A stretch of DNA of 64,000 nucleotides from Pollutiaquabacter aromativorans (GCA_049177215.1 CP185379.1:2976001-3040000), one strand, 5' to 3'. Shown: positions 17,575 through 27,584, counted from the first letter of the stretch. The notes: generated by a model from the sequence alone, not told the origin. Translations and numbers: made by a program.

Positions 17575-18381
17575 TCAGTCGCGGTATTGATTGAGCTTTG
17601 CTTCGATGCTTTGGGTCGTGTGCGGAACGGCGCGGAGGCGCTCTTTGGGAATGAGTTTTCCGGTTACACGGCAGATGCCGTAGGTCTTGTTCTCGATGCG
17701 GATGAGCGCGTTCTCGAGCTGCTCGATGAACTTCTTCTGACGACCGGCCAACTGTCCGGCTTCTTCTTTCGCGAGACTCTCGGAGCCGTCTTCCAGCATC
17801 TTGAATGTGCTGGCGGTATCGTCGGTGCCGTGTTCGTTCGCAGCCGTGAGCTGCGCCTGCAGCACATTCAGTTCATGACGCGCCTCTTCGAGCTTCTTCA
17901 CGATGATCTGACGGAATTCCTCCAGTTCCTTATCCGAGTAGCGCGTCTTGCCGGGATCTTCCTCCTTCGCCGGGGTCGCGGTCCGTGCCAGCGGAGTTTT
18001 GCTGATCGGCGGGATGGGTTTGGGTGCAGGATTGGCTGCCTTATAAGTAGGTGCAGGTGCCGCAGGACGCGGAGCCGATGCTGCCGGTTTCGCAGGAGCA
18101 GGAGCCGGTTTCGGTTTGGCTACGACGGCCGGTTTCACCGGGGCTTTCGCAACGACAACTTTCTTGGCTGCTTTTGCTGCGGGCTTGGCGACCTTTTTCG
18201 GGGCTGCCTTCGGAGCGACTTTCTTTGCGACCGGTTTCTTCGCCGCGGGCTTCTTGGGGGCCGGTTTCGCTTTCGGCTTCGCCTTGGCGGCGGGCTTCTT
18301 GGCAGCAGGTTTTTTCGCAGCCGGCTTTGCTTTCGCTTTAGCAGCGGGTTTGGCCTTCTTCGGACTTGTCTTCTTGCTCAT
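17575..18381 (-). CDS. TraR/DksA-family protein with long histone-H1-like Lys/Ala/Pro tail
   Basis: The C-terminal 125 residues form the DksA-like part: a coiled coil from YSDKELEEFRQIIVKKLEEA and a degenerate zinc-finger region (YGICRVTGKLIPKERLRAVP). Only one of the four zinc Cys remains, as is common in Bacteroidota homologues. The first 140 residues are almost entirely Lys, Ala and Pro repeats (PAAKKPAAKK) like histone H1 tails and would bind nucleic acid non-specifically. Family members act on RNA polymerase; a role in DNA compaction is inference from the tail. The neighbours ileS and lspA match the usual Bacteroidota order. It starts 38 bases after ileS. Confidence 0.85.
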   Translation of the reverse strand: MSKKTSPKKAKPAAKAKAKPAAKKPAAKKPAAKAKPKAKPAPKKPAAKKPVAKKVAPKAAPKKVAKPAAKAAKKVVVAKAPVKPAVVAKPKPAPAPAKPAASAPRPAAPAPTYKAANPAPKPIPPISKTPLARTATPAKEEDPGKTRYSDKELEEFRQIIVKKLEEARHELNVLQAQLTAANEHGTDDTASTFKMLEDGSESLAKEEAGQLAGRQKKFIEQLENALIRIENKTYGICRVTGKLIPKERLRAVPHTTQSIEAKLNQYRD

Positions 18382-18419
18382 GGCAACCTATCAATTAAAT
18401 TATAAGAAGTTAGGGAGGA

Positions 18420-21400
18420 TCAGTTGACCTGGCCCGGCGTGTGCCGGCGGATTTGTACGCGGGTCTGGATGTTATCGTCGACTTCCACCTCGTCGGCATT
18501 GTCGCCTTCGAGGCGATCCACCAGGTCGAGGGAGGCGGCCAAAATTTCGGCGCAAATATAGTCTTTATTGTTCAGCAGCGACGGCCGGATGGCCGCGTGG
18601 TTCTGGACTTTCAGCTCAATCCGGTCGGTTACTTCGTAGCCCTTGTCTTTGCGCAGATTCTGCACCCGGTTGATGAATTCCCGGGCAATTCCTTCCTCGC
18701 GCAATTCCTCGTTCAGGGTCGTGTCCAGGGCCACCGTCAGTCGGCCTTCACTGGCCACCTGCCAGCCGGGGATGTCCTCCGACAGGATCTCCACGTCTTC
18801 GGGGGAAAGCGTGACGGTCTGTCCCTGCACCTTCAGTTCGAACGATTTCTCACTTTCCATGCGCAGGATGTCGGCCTGGTTCATCGCTCCGATCGCAACG
18901 GCCGTGTCTTTCATCAGTCCGCCGACTTTCTTACCCAGCACCTTGAAGTTGGGACGAATCTTTTTCACCAGTACGCCCGCTGTATCGGTGATGTATTCGA
19001 TGTTCTTCACGTTCACTTCTGCGAGAACCAGGGGACGCACCGATTCGAGCGTTGCGCGAAAACGCTCGTCCTCCGCCGGGATCATGATCCGTGCCAGCGG
19101 CTGGCGGACCCGGATGTTCACCTTCTTGCGCAAGGACAACACCATCGACGACAACTGCTGCGCGAGTTCCATGCGTTCTTCCAGCGCTTTGTCGATGATC
19201 TTATCATCCGACTGCGGAAAGAGGGCGAGGTGTACGGAAGCGACATCGTGCCGGCCCGTCACCGCGTTGAGGTCGCGGAAAAGCCGGTCGGCGTAGAACG
19301 GCGCCACCGGCGACATCAGGACAGCAACGGTTTCCAGACAAGTATAAAGCGTCTGATAGGCCGCGATCTTGTCGGACGTGTAATCACCTTTCCAGAAACG
19401 ACGACGACTGAGCCGAACGTACCAGTTGCTGAGGTGCTCGCTGACGAAGTCGGCGATAGCGCGGCAGGCACGGGTGGGTTCGTAATCGGCGTAGCTCGCA
19501 TCCACCGTACGGACCAGCGTATGCAGTTCGGAGAGGATCCAGCGGTCCAGTTCGGTGCGTTCCGCGACCGGCACCTCCGCTTCGTTGAAGCGGAAGCCGT
19601 CGATGTTCGCGTAGAGCGCGAAGAAGGCGTAGGTGTTGTGCAGGGTGCCGAAGAACTTTCGCTGCACTTCGGCGATGCCGTCGACGTTGAACTTGAGATT
19701 CTCCCAGGGCGCGGCGTTGCTGATCATGTACCAGCGCGTGGCGTCGGGTCCGTATTGCTTCAGCGTCTCGAACGGATCAACCGCGTTGCCGAGACGTTTC
19801 GACATCTTGTTGCCGTTCTTGTCGAGTACAAGACCGTTGCTCACCACATTGCGGAAAGCGACGGAGTCGAACAACATGACGGCGATGGCATGCAAGGTAA
19901 AGAACCAGCCGCGGGTCTGGTCAACGCCTTCGGCGATGAAGTCGGCCGGGAAGGCTGGGGTGTCCTTTGTGAAGGGAGCGGTAGCGGGATCGCCCATCCA
20001 ATGGAACTGGGCGTAGGGCATCGCGCCTGAATCGAACCAGACGTCGATGAGGTCCGCTTCGCGGAACATCTTCTTTCCCGTCGGGGAGACCAGTACGATG
20101 TTGTCGACGTACGGACGGTGCAGGTCGAAGTCGGGTTGCGCCGGATCAATGTGTTCGAGGTGCTTCGCGTCCATGAAACCCGCGGCGATGGACTTCTTCA
20201 TCTCCTCGCGGAGTTGTTCGATCGAGCCGATGCACAGTTCTTCCTGCGCGTCTTCGCTGCGCCAGATCGGCAGCGGAATGCCCCAGTAACGGGAACGTGA
20301 AAGGTTCCAGTCGACCAGGTTCTCGAGCCAGTTACCGAAGCGGCCGGTGCCGGTCGATTCGGGTTTCCAGTTGATGGTGGTATTCAATTCGGCCATCCGG
20401 TCTTTCAAGGCGGTGGTCCGGATGAACCAGGAGTCGAGCGGATAATACAGTACGGGCTTATCGGTACGCCAGCAATGCGGGTAGTTGTGCTCGTAGCGTT
20501 CCGACTTGAAGGCCTTGCCTTCTTTCTTCAGTTTGATGACGATGCGGTCGTCGACGCTGAGGTATTTTTCGCCACCCTGCTTCTTGCGTTCGGCTTCTTT
20601 CTCTTCTTCGGTGTAGTACTGCTCTTTCACGTACTCACCGGCGAAGTCGGTGACCTCGGCAATGAAGCGACCCTGCTTGTCGACCAGCGTGAGCGAGCCC
20701 ACGCCATTCTGCTTCGCGACGCGGAAGTCGTCGGCGCCGAAGCTCGGTGCGATGTGTACGATACCGGTGCCGTCTTCCGTGGTGACGAAATCGCCCAGCA
20801 CTACGCGGAACGCGTCGCCGTCGGTCGGTTGGGCATAGGGCAATAGCTGCTCGTAGCGGATGCCGTCGAGCGATTTGCCATTCGTCTCGCCCAATACTCG
20901 GAACGGAATCGCTTTGTCGCCCGATTTGTAATCGTCGAATGAGAGTTCGGCGTTCTTCTCCGGGAAGTATTTTCCCAACAGGTCCTTGGCCAGAACGACG
21001 GTTACTTTCTCGTGCGTGTACTGATTGTACGTAGCAACTGCAACGTAAACGATCTTGGCACCAACGGCCAGTGCGGTGTTGGAGGGAAGCGTCCAGGGAG
21101 TGGTCGTCCAGGCGAGGAAGGCGGTTTTCCCCTCAGCAGCCGACAAACCGAACGCCTTGGCAATCGCATCACCTGGCACATGGAACATCGCCACTGCCGA
21201 CGTATCCTTCACGTTCTTGTAAGTGCCCGGCTGGTTGAGCTCGTGCGAACTCAGTCCGGTACCGGCAGCCGGCGAATACGGCTGGATGGTGTAGCCTTTG
21301 TAGAGCAGACCTTTTTTATAGAACTGCGACAGGAGGTACCAGCAGGTCTCGATGTACTCGTTCTCGAAGGTGATGTACGGATGCTCGAGGTCGACCCAGT

Positions 21401-21824
21401 AACCCATCTTCCTGGTGAGGTCGTCCCAAACATCTTTGTACTTCATCACCTCGCGGCGACAAGCTTTGTTGTAGTCTTCGATGGAGATCGTCTTCCCGAT
21501 ATCATCCTTTCGGATGCCGAGCGTTTTTTCGACGCTCAGTTCGATGGGCAGACCGTGGGTATCCCAACCGCCTTTGCGCTTTACCTGGAAACCTTTGAGC
21601 GTACGATACCGGCAAAAAATGTCCTTGATGGCACGGGCCATGACGTGATGGATACCGGGCAGGCCATTCGCCGAAGGCGGGCCTTCATAAAAGGTGAAGG
21701 CGGGACGCCCCTCGCGGCTGCTGACGCTTTGCTCAAACGTCTGCTCGCGCTCCCAGGTCTCAAGCACCTCCCTGGCGATGCCGGGCAGGTCAAGGTTGCG
21801 GTATTCCGGGTAATTGGTCGACAT
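18420..21824 (-). CDS. ileS: Isoleucyl-tRNA synthetase
   Basis: Charges tRNA-Ile. The class I signature is seen as GPPSANGLPGIHHVMAR near residue 50 and KMSKRLGNAVDP near 690. The CP1 editing domain contains WTTTPWTLPSN, and the anticodon-binding domain follows from about 780. About 1134 residues is normal for the long eukaryote-like IleS of Bacteroidota. The start ATG 21824 is preferred over a GTG or TTG five codons upstream because the -7 box TACCTTTG ends at 21837. It heads the ileS, DksA-like, lspA group. Confidence 0.96.
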   Translation of the reverse strand: MSTNYPEYRNLDLPGIAREVLETWEREQTFEQSVSSREGRPAFTFYEGPPSANGLPGIHHVMARAIKDIFCRYRTLKGFQVKRKGGWDTHGLPIELSVEKTLGIRKDDIGKTISIEDYNKACRREVMKYKDVWDDLTRKMGYWVDLEHPYITFENEYIETCWYLLSQFYKKGLLYKGYTIQPYSPAAGTGLSSHELNQPGTYKNVKDTSAVAMFHVPGDAIAKAFGLSAAEGKTAFLAWTTTPWTLPSNTALAVGAKIVYVAVATYNQYTHEKVTVVLAKDLLGKYFPEKNAELSFDDYKSGDKAIPFRVLGETNGKSLDGIRYEQLLPYAQPTDGDAFRVVLGDFVTTEDGTGIVHIAPSFGADDFRVAKQNGVGSLTLVDKQGRFIAEVTDFAGEYVKEQYYTEEEKEAERKKQGGEKYLSVDDRIVIKLKKEGKAFKSERYEHNYPHCWRTDKPVLYYPLDSWFIRTTALKDRMAELNTTINWKPESTGTGRFGNWLENLVDWNLSRSRYWGIPLPIWRSEDAQEELCIGSIEQLREEMKKSIAAGFMDAKHLEHIDPAQPDFDLHRPYVDNIVLVSPTGKKMFREADLIDVWFDSGAMPYAQFHWMGDPATAPFTKDTPAFPADFIAEGVDQTRGWFFTLHAIAVMLFDSVAFRNVVSNGLVLDKNGNKMSKRLGNAVDPFETLKQYGPDATRWYMISNAAPWENLKFNVDGIAEVQRKFFGTLHNTYAFFALYANIDGFRFNEAEVPVAERTELDRWILSELHTLVRTVDASYADYEPTRACRAIADFVSEHLSNWYVRLSRRRFWKGDYTSDKIAAYQTLYTCLETVAVLMSPVAPFYADRLFRDLNAVTGRHDVASVHLALFPQSDDKIIDKALEERMELAQQLSSMVLSLRKKVNIRVRQPLARIMIPAEDERFRATLESVRPLVLAEVNVKNIEYITDTAGVLVKKIRPNFKVLGKKVGGLMKDTAVAIGAMNQADILRMESEKSFELKVQGQTVTLSPEDVEILSEDIPGWQVASEGRLTVALDTTLNEELREEGIAREFINRVQNLRKDKGYEVTDRIELKVQNHAAIRPSLLNNKDYICAEILAASLDLVDRLEGDNADEVEVDDNIQTRVQIRRHTPGQVN

Positions 21825-21836
21825 AAATAAAGGCCG

Positions 21837-21844
21837 CAAAGGTA
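21837..21844 (-). promoter_or_regulatory. Bacteroidota -7 box before ileS (TACCTTTG, minus strand)
   Basis: CAAAGGTA on the plus strand, 12 bases upstream of ATG 21824, giving a very short leader. Confidence 0.65.
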
Positions 21845-22169
21845 CGGAATTCCGGGGGTAACAAGAAGGGGTAAACAGGCTGATTTTTAGGGTTTTGCGA
21901 ATGGTTCGGTCAAGCGATGGAACATAGGGCTTGAAAATGCCGTTTTCTCAATAAAAATGGCGATTTCGGAATACCATCATCAAGTCGATGAGTTGAGCGT
22001 TTTATACTATCAATAATTGCTTTAAATAAATATTAATTGGAGTTTTTGAGAATTTTAACTTATTAATGATGCTATAATTTTACTCTACTAACTATCTCAT
22101 TATAAAGGTTAAATCGTCCGTAAATGCCCGATCCCTTTTGTACCTTTTTCAAGATTTAAACTCCTCCCC
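21845..22169. other. AT-rich divergent intergenic region
   Basis: About 325 bases between ileS and the GloVer-repeat gene, clearly more AT-rich than its surroundings. TTTTGTACCTTTTT at about 22136-22149 may hold the rightward promoter. I see no other structured element. Confidence 0.4.
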
Positions 22170-23559
22170 ATGCGACACGTTCTTCTCTCCTGCCTTTGCA
22201 TTTTACTCTTGCAGCCCGCCGCCTATACCCAGCATCTTTGGGGTTGTTATTCGATCGGTGGCACTTATGGTGCCGGCACATTTTTCCGGATGGACCTGGG
22301 TGGCGGAAACCTGACCCGCTATTTCAACTGTGGAGTAGGCGATAGCGGTTCCCCACAGACGACCTTTCTGCCCCAGCCCGGTAACTTCTATTACGGCATG
22401 ACGGTCTCGGGTGGCCAATATGTGCGCGGCGACATTTACCGGTTCGATGTCTCGAGTCTGCAGTACACCAGCCTGTTCAGTATGGATACGGCATCGGGCT
22501 ATTATCCGCGCGGTCCGCTTTACAAGGCCGGCGACGGCAACCTGTACGGCCTGACGAGCAATGGAGGCGCGAACGGTCTCGGTGTGTTGTTCCGGTTCGA
22601 TCCGTCGACGAATGTTTACACCAAACTCCATGAGTTCGATGGACCGACAGGACAATACCCGGACGGCGGCGTAGTGCAGGCTGCTAACGGGAAGATCTAC
22701 GGCATGACCACCACGGGTGGAAGTGCCGGCGGCGGCGGTGTGATCTTTTCCTGGGATCCCGCCACTTCGACCTATCTCGTCGAATATAGTTTCTCGTTCT
22801 CCGACGGGTTTACGCCGTTTGGAACACTGACCGAATACAACGGCTTACCTCTGGGGACTAACCTTCGGCGGCGGCGCAACCGGGAACGGGACCCTCTTCC
22901 GCTTTGATCCTTCCACTTCCACACATTTGTTGAAATATTCGTTCGACGGAACAAACGGTTCGGCTCCTCAGGGAAATCTCACCCTTGGCGCGAACGGCAT
23001 ACTTTATAGCGCCGCTTCGCAAGGCGGCACCGACAGCTACGGCGTGTTGTTCTCCTTCGATACGAACAACGACCAATACACCGTGCTGCACGATTTCGAT
23101 CCGCTCGAAGGATCGCGACCACGCGGGCAGCTTTGCTATGCATCCGACGGTAAGGTGTACGGCACCTGTTTCAACGGAGGCGCGAACAGTTTTGGCTCCA
23201 TTTATTCTTACGACCCTGTTACGAATACCTATGCTACCATCGACGACGGCGATTTCACCGATGGCGGAACGCCGTATGCCGGGTTGATCGAGTATGCATT
23301 CACCATCGGCATCGAAGAAACCGACCCGAACGTGGTCCGGTTTTTCCCGAACCCCGCGAGCAGGAAGATCAACTATGCTGTTGAAACTGGAGCCTTGCCC
23401 GACCAGATACTGGTGTACGATCCCCTCGGGCGTCTTTGTTCAACCCTGTTGCCTGTGACCAACACCGGCATGCTCGAACTTGAGCCAGGTTGTTACACGC
23501 TCCTGATCGATTGGACGGATCGCCGAAGCAGTCAGCGCCTGGTGGTGACCGGAGAGTGA
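22170..23559 (+). pseudogene. Secreted GloVer-repeat protein with T9SS sorting domain, one frameshift
   Basis: The product has a signal peptide (MRHVLLSCLCILLLQPAAYT) and tandem repeats of about 55 residues with the core NLYGLTSNGGANGLGVLFRFDP, KIYGMTTTGG and KVYGTCFNGGANSFGSIYSY. These are GloVer choice-of-anchor repeats, likely a beta-propeller. It ends in a T9SS type A sorting domain (FFPNPASRKINYAV), so it should cross the outer membrane through PorU/SprA-type machinery. The frame is lost at 22845-22849: one extra C splits the gene into 22170-22907 and a part stopping at 23559. Removing it restores LWGLTFGGGATGNGTLFRFD. Confidence 0.82.
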
Positions 23560-23615
23560 ATACGTCAGGATGATAAAATAGGACATGCATCATTGTCCTT
23601 GAATTGGGATGCTTG

Positions 23616-23623
23616 TACCTTCG
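23616..23623 (+). promoter_or_regulatory. Likely -7 box (TACCTTCG)
   Basis: One mismatch to TAnnTTTG, 19 bases before ATG 23643. An in-frame upstream start at 23604 would precede the promoter. Confidence 0.45.
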
Positions 23624-23642
23624 CCACGTTTTAACGATCAAG

Positions 23643-24386
23643 ATGAAGTACCTGCTGACCATCCTCACAACAATTTTCTTTTTAGAGAATACGGCTCAAT
23701 CGGCCGACCGCTTCTATTTCCAGTGGGGCTGGAATAAAGAAACCTATTCCAAGAGTACCATCCATTTCACCAATGGCGACGAGTATGACCTCTATTGGGA
23801 AAAAGCGAAGGCGCACGATAAACCCGACTTCAATTATATTCTCAGTCCGCAGATCACGATTCCACAATTCAGTTTTCGACTGGGTGTACGGATAAAAGAC
23901 AAGTGGTTCGTTGAACTGAATCACGACCATGCCAAGTATGTGGTGGAACGCAACCAGATCGTGCGCATGTACGGAACACGGAACGGCCAGATGGTCGATG
24001 AGAACGTCGAATTGCGCTGGAGCGAGTTCAACTTCGAACATACCAATGGCGCCAACTTCTGGATGCTCATGGCCGCGCGTGAATTCGACTCACTCTTCGC
24101 TTCTCCGAAATTCGGCGCGTTCGCAAAGGCCGGCGGCGGCCTGCTTTATCCCCGGACGGATGTGACGCTGTTCGGGAAACGGTTTAACAACAACTTCCAC
24201 GTAGCCGGTTACCTGGTGGGTGTTGAGGGCAGCTTCCGCTATTATCCGTTCCGGCATTTCTATCTGGATCTCAGTGGCAAAACAGGTTATGCCAATTATA
24301 CCAACGCCTTAACGGTGGAAGGCGGAAAGGCGCAACACTCCTTCGTTTTCCTGGAAGGGATCTTTAGCCTGGGTGTGCGCATCTGA
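23643..24386 (+). CDS. Probable outer-membrane beta-barrel protein, unknown family
   Basis: The ATG at 23643 gives a signal peptide (MKYLLTILTTIFFLENTAQS) and a 247-residue product. The remainder alternates polar and aromatic residues in strand-like segments (FYFQWGWNKETYSKSTIHF; FHVAGYLVGVEGSFRYYPF) and ends with SLGVRI, an aromatic-poor but barrel-like terminus. This suggests an outer-membrane barrel, possibly of the lipid A deacylase-like or OmpW-like size class, but I cannot assign it. It has its own promoter. Confidence 0.7.
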   Translation: MKYLLTILTTIFFLENTAQSADRFYFQWGWNKETYSKSTIHFTNGDEYDLYWEKAKAHDKPDFNYILSPQITIPQFSFRLGVRIKDKWFVELNHDHAKYVVERNQIVRMYGTRNGQMVDENVELRWSEFNFEHTNGANFWMLMAAREFDSLFASPKFGAFAKAGGGLLYPRTDVTLFGKRFNNNFHVAGYLVGVEGSFRYYPFRHFYLDLSGKTGYANYTNALTVEGGKAQHSFVFLEGIFSLGVRI

Positions 24387-24414
24387 ACTTGTAGAGGTGT
24401 TCTTTGAATCTAAG

Positions 24415-24450
24415 AACACGGAATACACGGAGATCACGGACATTCACGGT
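24415..24450. repeat. ACACGGAT-type short tandem repeat
   Basis: Units ACACGGAAT, ACACGGAGAT, CACGGACATT, CACGG, period 9-10. Same family as 1884-1920. It overlaps the last bases of the gene at 24444. Confidence 0.65.
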
Positions 24451-25094
24451 TTGGTAAATTCTGCCACCCGGTCGCCAAAAAGATATTTGTTGCTGAACCG
24501 CAGGGATTGACCTTCCAGACATACTGCTACCCGGTCGAACACCACTTCACCGAGGCTGGGATTGAGCGTGAATTCGAAATAGTTGGAAGGGTCGTTGGAG
24601 CAATCGATGATGGTAGGTTCGTCCGGGAACACCGCGTGTATCAATTCGATCCGCTTTATCCCATCTGCATTGAACCGGACAATGCCGTCGATACCGCTTT
24701 CTTCGATCATTGAATCCCGATCTGTGAAGGCAAAGCAGACGACGGATTGTTGGAGGTACGTATTCTTATCGGTGATCTTGATCACCATTCCAGGTCCACC
24801 TTCCCGTGCGCTTTTCCTGAGCTTGAAATCCTGCCCTTTCTTCTTGCTTCCCTGGAGCACGACCGTTCCCGAGTCCAGCGACCAGGTACCGGAGGCCTGA
24901 CGGTCGGAGGCTCCGTAAGTGTAGAAGAACTCAAACGTGTGATCCGCGCTGAGCCGTAATCCGGAGGCAACCTCACGAAAGCCGTGGAGGGAATAGTCGC
25001 CGGCAATGTCTTGGGCCGATAGCAAATAAGGCATGGTTACAGCCAACAGGAGTAGTAAACGGATTACGCGACTGCGCAAGGCTTCAACATTCAT
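24444..25094 (-). CDS. Exported protein of unknown function, operon with Omp28-like gene
   Basis: ATG 25094 follows the stop of the Omp28-like gene after 2 bases, indicating translational coupling, and yields a signal peptide (VIRLLLLLAVTMPYLLSAQ). The 216-residue product has a small beta-rich domain near 40-90 (DHTFEFFYTYGASDRQASGTWSLDSGTVVLQ). This resembles the Bacteroidota modules in which a computed value is compared with a no-stimulus blank, but I cannot name it. The last codons run into the CACGGAT repeat, so the native C-terminus may have been altered. Confidence 0.65.
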   Translation of the reverse strand: MNVEALRSRVIRLLLLLAVTMPYLLSAQDIAGDYSLHGFREVASGLRLSADHTFEFFYTYGASDRQASGTWSLDSGTVVLQGSKKKGQDFKLRKSAREGGPGMVIKITDKNTYLQQSVVCFAFTDRDSMIEESGIDGIVRFNADGIKRIELIHAVFPDEPTIIDCSNDPSNYFEFTLNPSLGEVVFDRVAVCLEGQSLRFSNKYLFGDRVAEFTKP

Positions 25095-25096
25095 AC

Positions 25097-26203
25097 TCAG
25101 TCCACAACGCATATGCGCGTAGCGAAGAAGGATCCGCCGGCAGTTGATAACTGAAGTTGATAGATCCCGGCAGGAAGACCGCGCGGCGACCATTGCCAGG
25201 TATGCCGCCCGGCGACCTCATAGCTGATAACCGGATCGATCACACGCTCACCGAGTTGATTGAACAGCTCGTAACGGACCTCTCCCGTGATGGATAAATC
25301 GTAAGCGACTTCGGTACGACCAAAACGCGTAACGGGATTGGGAGCCAGGGTGGCACTCAAAGCAGCAGGCGAAGGTGTGTTCAGGTTGGTCGATAACATC
25401 CAGTCGCGCAACCGAACCGTTTCCGCGTTGAGGATCTCCTTTTGATTGAGCGACGTATCGCCATCGTAGGTCACGATCGCGACCAGGTGCAGCTGGTCCA
25501 GGTTCCAGGAAGGATCAGGGATGAAACTGAAATCGGACGAATACGTGATTCCGGTCACTGCTACTGGCGGCAACCCGCCGGTCACACCCCACGGACCGCC
25601 AAGACAACGGCGAATGGCTTCGTTGTGGTACCAGTTCACCAGCGGATTATTGCCGTTCTGGATCGTCGAATAATAATTGTGCTGTTCCAGCGATCCAACA
25701 GCCGGAATGCTGTCTTCTTTGATGATGACATTCACGCGCAAGGGGGCGCCCGGTGTGGGAGCCGCCGAAAAATTCGCATCGACGGTAAAATGGTAGGCTG
25801 CCCCATCAAATGACAGATCCCGCATGCCCACGGAGACAATGGCCGGGGTGTTGTAGCGGTTCAGGAAACGGGTACGAAACGAAAGATGCGACAGGATGAT
25901 GCGGGATGCTCCGGCAAACTTGTAACGATCCACCGCTCCACCGGGATAGCTCGACACCCCGAAGAGGGTTTTGACCGGCGTCCATTCGGGGATCTCCAGA
26001 TCGTCCCATTCGTGCCAGGCCAGGCCGATCGTATTATCGGGATAATCATGCTCGATCTCTTCTATTTTGATCGCCGCATCCGGGCACGCTCCGCACCAGG
26101 CGCCGGTGAATTCTTCGATGACGACCCGGCGGGTGGTTTGGGCGGAAGCAAACGCTACCAAGAGCAGGCAGGTCAACAGAAACAAAGTACTGAACGACTT
26201 CAT
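25097..26203 (-). CDS. Omp28-related outer-membrane protein with thioredoxin fold and T9SS domain
   Basis: Signal peptide (MKSFSTLFLLTCLLLVAFASA), then a thioredoxin-like fold with an active-site CGAC motif (FTGAWCGACPDAA, residues 33-45) and the Omp28-type continuation. The last 80 residues form a T9SS type A sorting domain (APNPVTRFGRTEVAYDLSI to the Cys-Val-Val-Asp end). Such proteins are exported and attached to the surface; a disulfide-handling role is suggested by the CxxC but unproven. A TATATTTG box lies 17 bases upstream. Confidence 0.85.
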   Translation of the reverse strand: MKSFSTLFLLTCLLLVAFASAQTTRRVVIEEFTGAWCGACPDAAIKIEEIEHDYPDNTIGLAWHEWDDLEIPEWTPVKTLFGVSSYPGGAVDRYKFAGASRIILSHLSFRTRFLNRYNTPAIVSVGMRDLSFDGAAYHFTVDANFSAAPTPGAPLRVNVIIKEDSIPAVGSLEQHNYYSTIQNGNNPLVNWYHNEAIRRCLGGPWGVTGGLPPVAVTGITYSSDFSFIPDPSWNLDQLHLVAIVTYDGDTSLNQKEILNAETVRLRDWMLSTNLNTPSPAALSATLAPNPVTRFGRTEVAYDLSITGEVRYELFNQLGERVIDPVISYEVAGRHTWQWSPRGLPAGIYQLQLSTAGGSFFATRICVVD

Positions 26204-26220
26204 GCGATAAATGCTATATC

Positions 26221-26228
26221 CAAATATA
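26221..26228 (-). promoter_or_regulatory. Bacteroidota -7 box (TATATTTG, minus strand)
   Basis: CAAATATA on the plus strand, 17 bases upstream of ATG 26203. Confidence 0.6.
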
Positions 26229-26295
26229 GGAATTCAGTCGATCCGAAAAACCGTGACCTCCGCGCAATCCGCGTTCCAACGATTCAAAGCACTGC

Positions 26296-27516
26296 TCAGC
26301 CGGCGGATTCGGTATGTTCCGTCTTCTCCTTCCCCGCCATCCACAAAAAACCCAGCGACAGAAAAAGGGATGAAACGATCAGGATGACGAACAAGCGATC
26401 GAAACCGTATCGGTCCGCGATCCCCAGCCCCAATGATGGCGCCGCGATGGTCGCGATCCCGTAGGCGATCGAATAGAGCGCGGAGTATTGTCCCTGCCGT
26501 TCTTTTTTCGGCCGGGAAAGCGCATAGTTCATCATGAACGGCATCGCGAAAATCTCCGACAGGGTGATCACGAACGTATACAGGATCGCGAAGGAGAGTC
26601 GGTGTTCACCGAAATAAAGCAAAGCGAACGCGGCAGGTAAACAAAAGACGCCGATGACGATGAACCGGAAGATCTTCTTCGACTTTTCCAGCTTGGCGAT
26701 CAACGGCATCTCGATGATCACGACCAGTATCCCGTTCAATGCCATGAGCAGTCCGATGCGGTCTTCGTCGTACCCGCTGACGGTTTTGAAGTATTGCGGA
26801 ATGCTGGCGAAGATCTGGAAGAAGATGGTCCCATACACGGCCACCAGCGCGATGAAGAACAAATAACGCAGATCGCGGTAGGCAGAAGTGCTGCTGTCGG
26901 CCAGCACTTCATTCTTGTGACGTCCGGGTATCGTTGCAGGCCGGGGAAGGTAGAGGAACAACATGAGCGCGGCCAGAAAACCGGTGCAGGCATCGATGAC
27001 GAACAGCCAGCGATAGCCGAGGTAGAGCGCGACGAATCCGCCAACAGCCGGGCCGACGGCAAAGCCGAGGTTGACCGCCAGGCGCATCAGCCCGACCGAC
27101 CGGGTGCGGTTTTCAGGCGTGCTGTATTCGGCGATGGCAGCGGCGTTGGCCGGTCGGAAACTGTCGGCCGCCAGCGCATAGATGAAGATCACCGCCGCCA
27201 TTCCCGCCGGCGTGGTGATGACCAGTAAGGAGAGCAGGATAAGTCCGCTCGAGATCAGCGCCGACACCATGATGTCGAAGTGATTCTTGCGATCGGTCAG
27301 CCAGCCACCCAGATAACTGCCCAGTACGCTGCCCATCCCGTAGAAGCTCATGACAAATCCTGCCTCCGCGATCGAGAAGTGCAGGTCGCGCGTCATGTAG
27401 AGCGTGGTAAACAACAACACCATCGACCCGCTGCGGTTGATGAACATCGCCAGCGAGAGGATCCAGATGTTGCGGTTCAGATTCGAAAAAGCGTGACGGT
27501 AAAGATGGAGGGGCAT
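26296..27516 (-). CDS. Major facilitator superfamily transporter
   Basis: A 406-residue integral membrane protein with about 12 hydrophobic segments. It has the MFS loop 2-3 signature GSYLGGWLTDRKNH near residue 67 and the repeat-like NRTRSVGLMRLAVNLGFAVGP. It resembles MdtH/YfcJ-type drug or metabolite exporters, but substrate cannot be inferred. It is monocistronic with a TATCTTTA box at 27536-27529. The stop lies 92 bases from the Omp28-like gene's start, same strand. Confidence 0.85.
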   Translation of the reverse strand: MPLHLYRHAFSNLNRNIWILSLAMFINRSGSMVLLFTTLYMTRDLHFSIAEAGFVMSFYGMGSVLGSYLGGWLTDRKNHFDIMVSALISSGLILLSLLVITTPAGMAAVIFIYALAADSFRPANAAAIAEYSTPENRTRSVGLMRLAVNLGFAVGPAVGGFVALYLGYRWLFVIDACTGFLAALMLFLYLPRPATIPGRHKNEVLADSSTSAYRDLRYLFFIALVAVYGTIFFQIFASIPQYFKTVSGYDEDRIGLLMALNGILVVIIEMPLIAKLEKSKKIFRFIVIGVFCLPAAFALLYFGEHRLSFAILYTFVITLSEIFAMPFMMNYALSRPKKERQGQYSALYSIAYGIATIAAPSLGLGIADRYGFDRLFVILIVSSLFLSLGFLWMAGKEKTEHTESAG

Positions 27517-27528
27517 GGGAGAGAATGG

Positions 27529-27536
27529 TAAAGATA
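27529..27536 (-). promoter_or_regulatory. Likely -7 box (TATCTTTA, minus strand)
   Basis: TAAAGATA on the plus strand, 12 bases upstream of ATG 27516. Same variant as at 7353-7360. Confidence 0.4.
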
Positions 27537-27584
27537 GGCAATGTGGGATTGATGGGGGATCGTTGACATTGGTGATTTGAAATT

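Noticed and set aside
18441..20030. 529-codon plus-strand frame opposite ileS
   Set aside because: Codon-structure artefact of a GC-rich gene; ileS motifs on the other strand are unambiguous.
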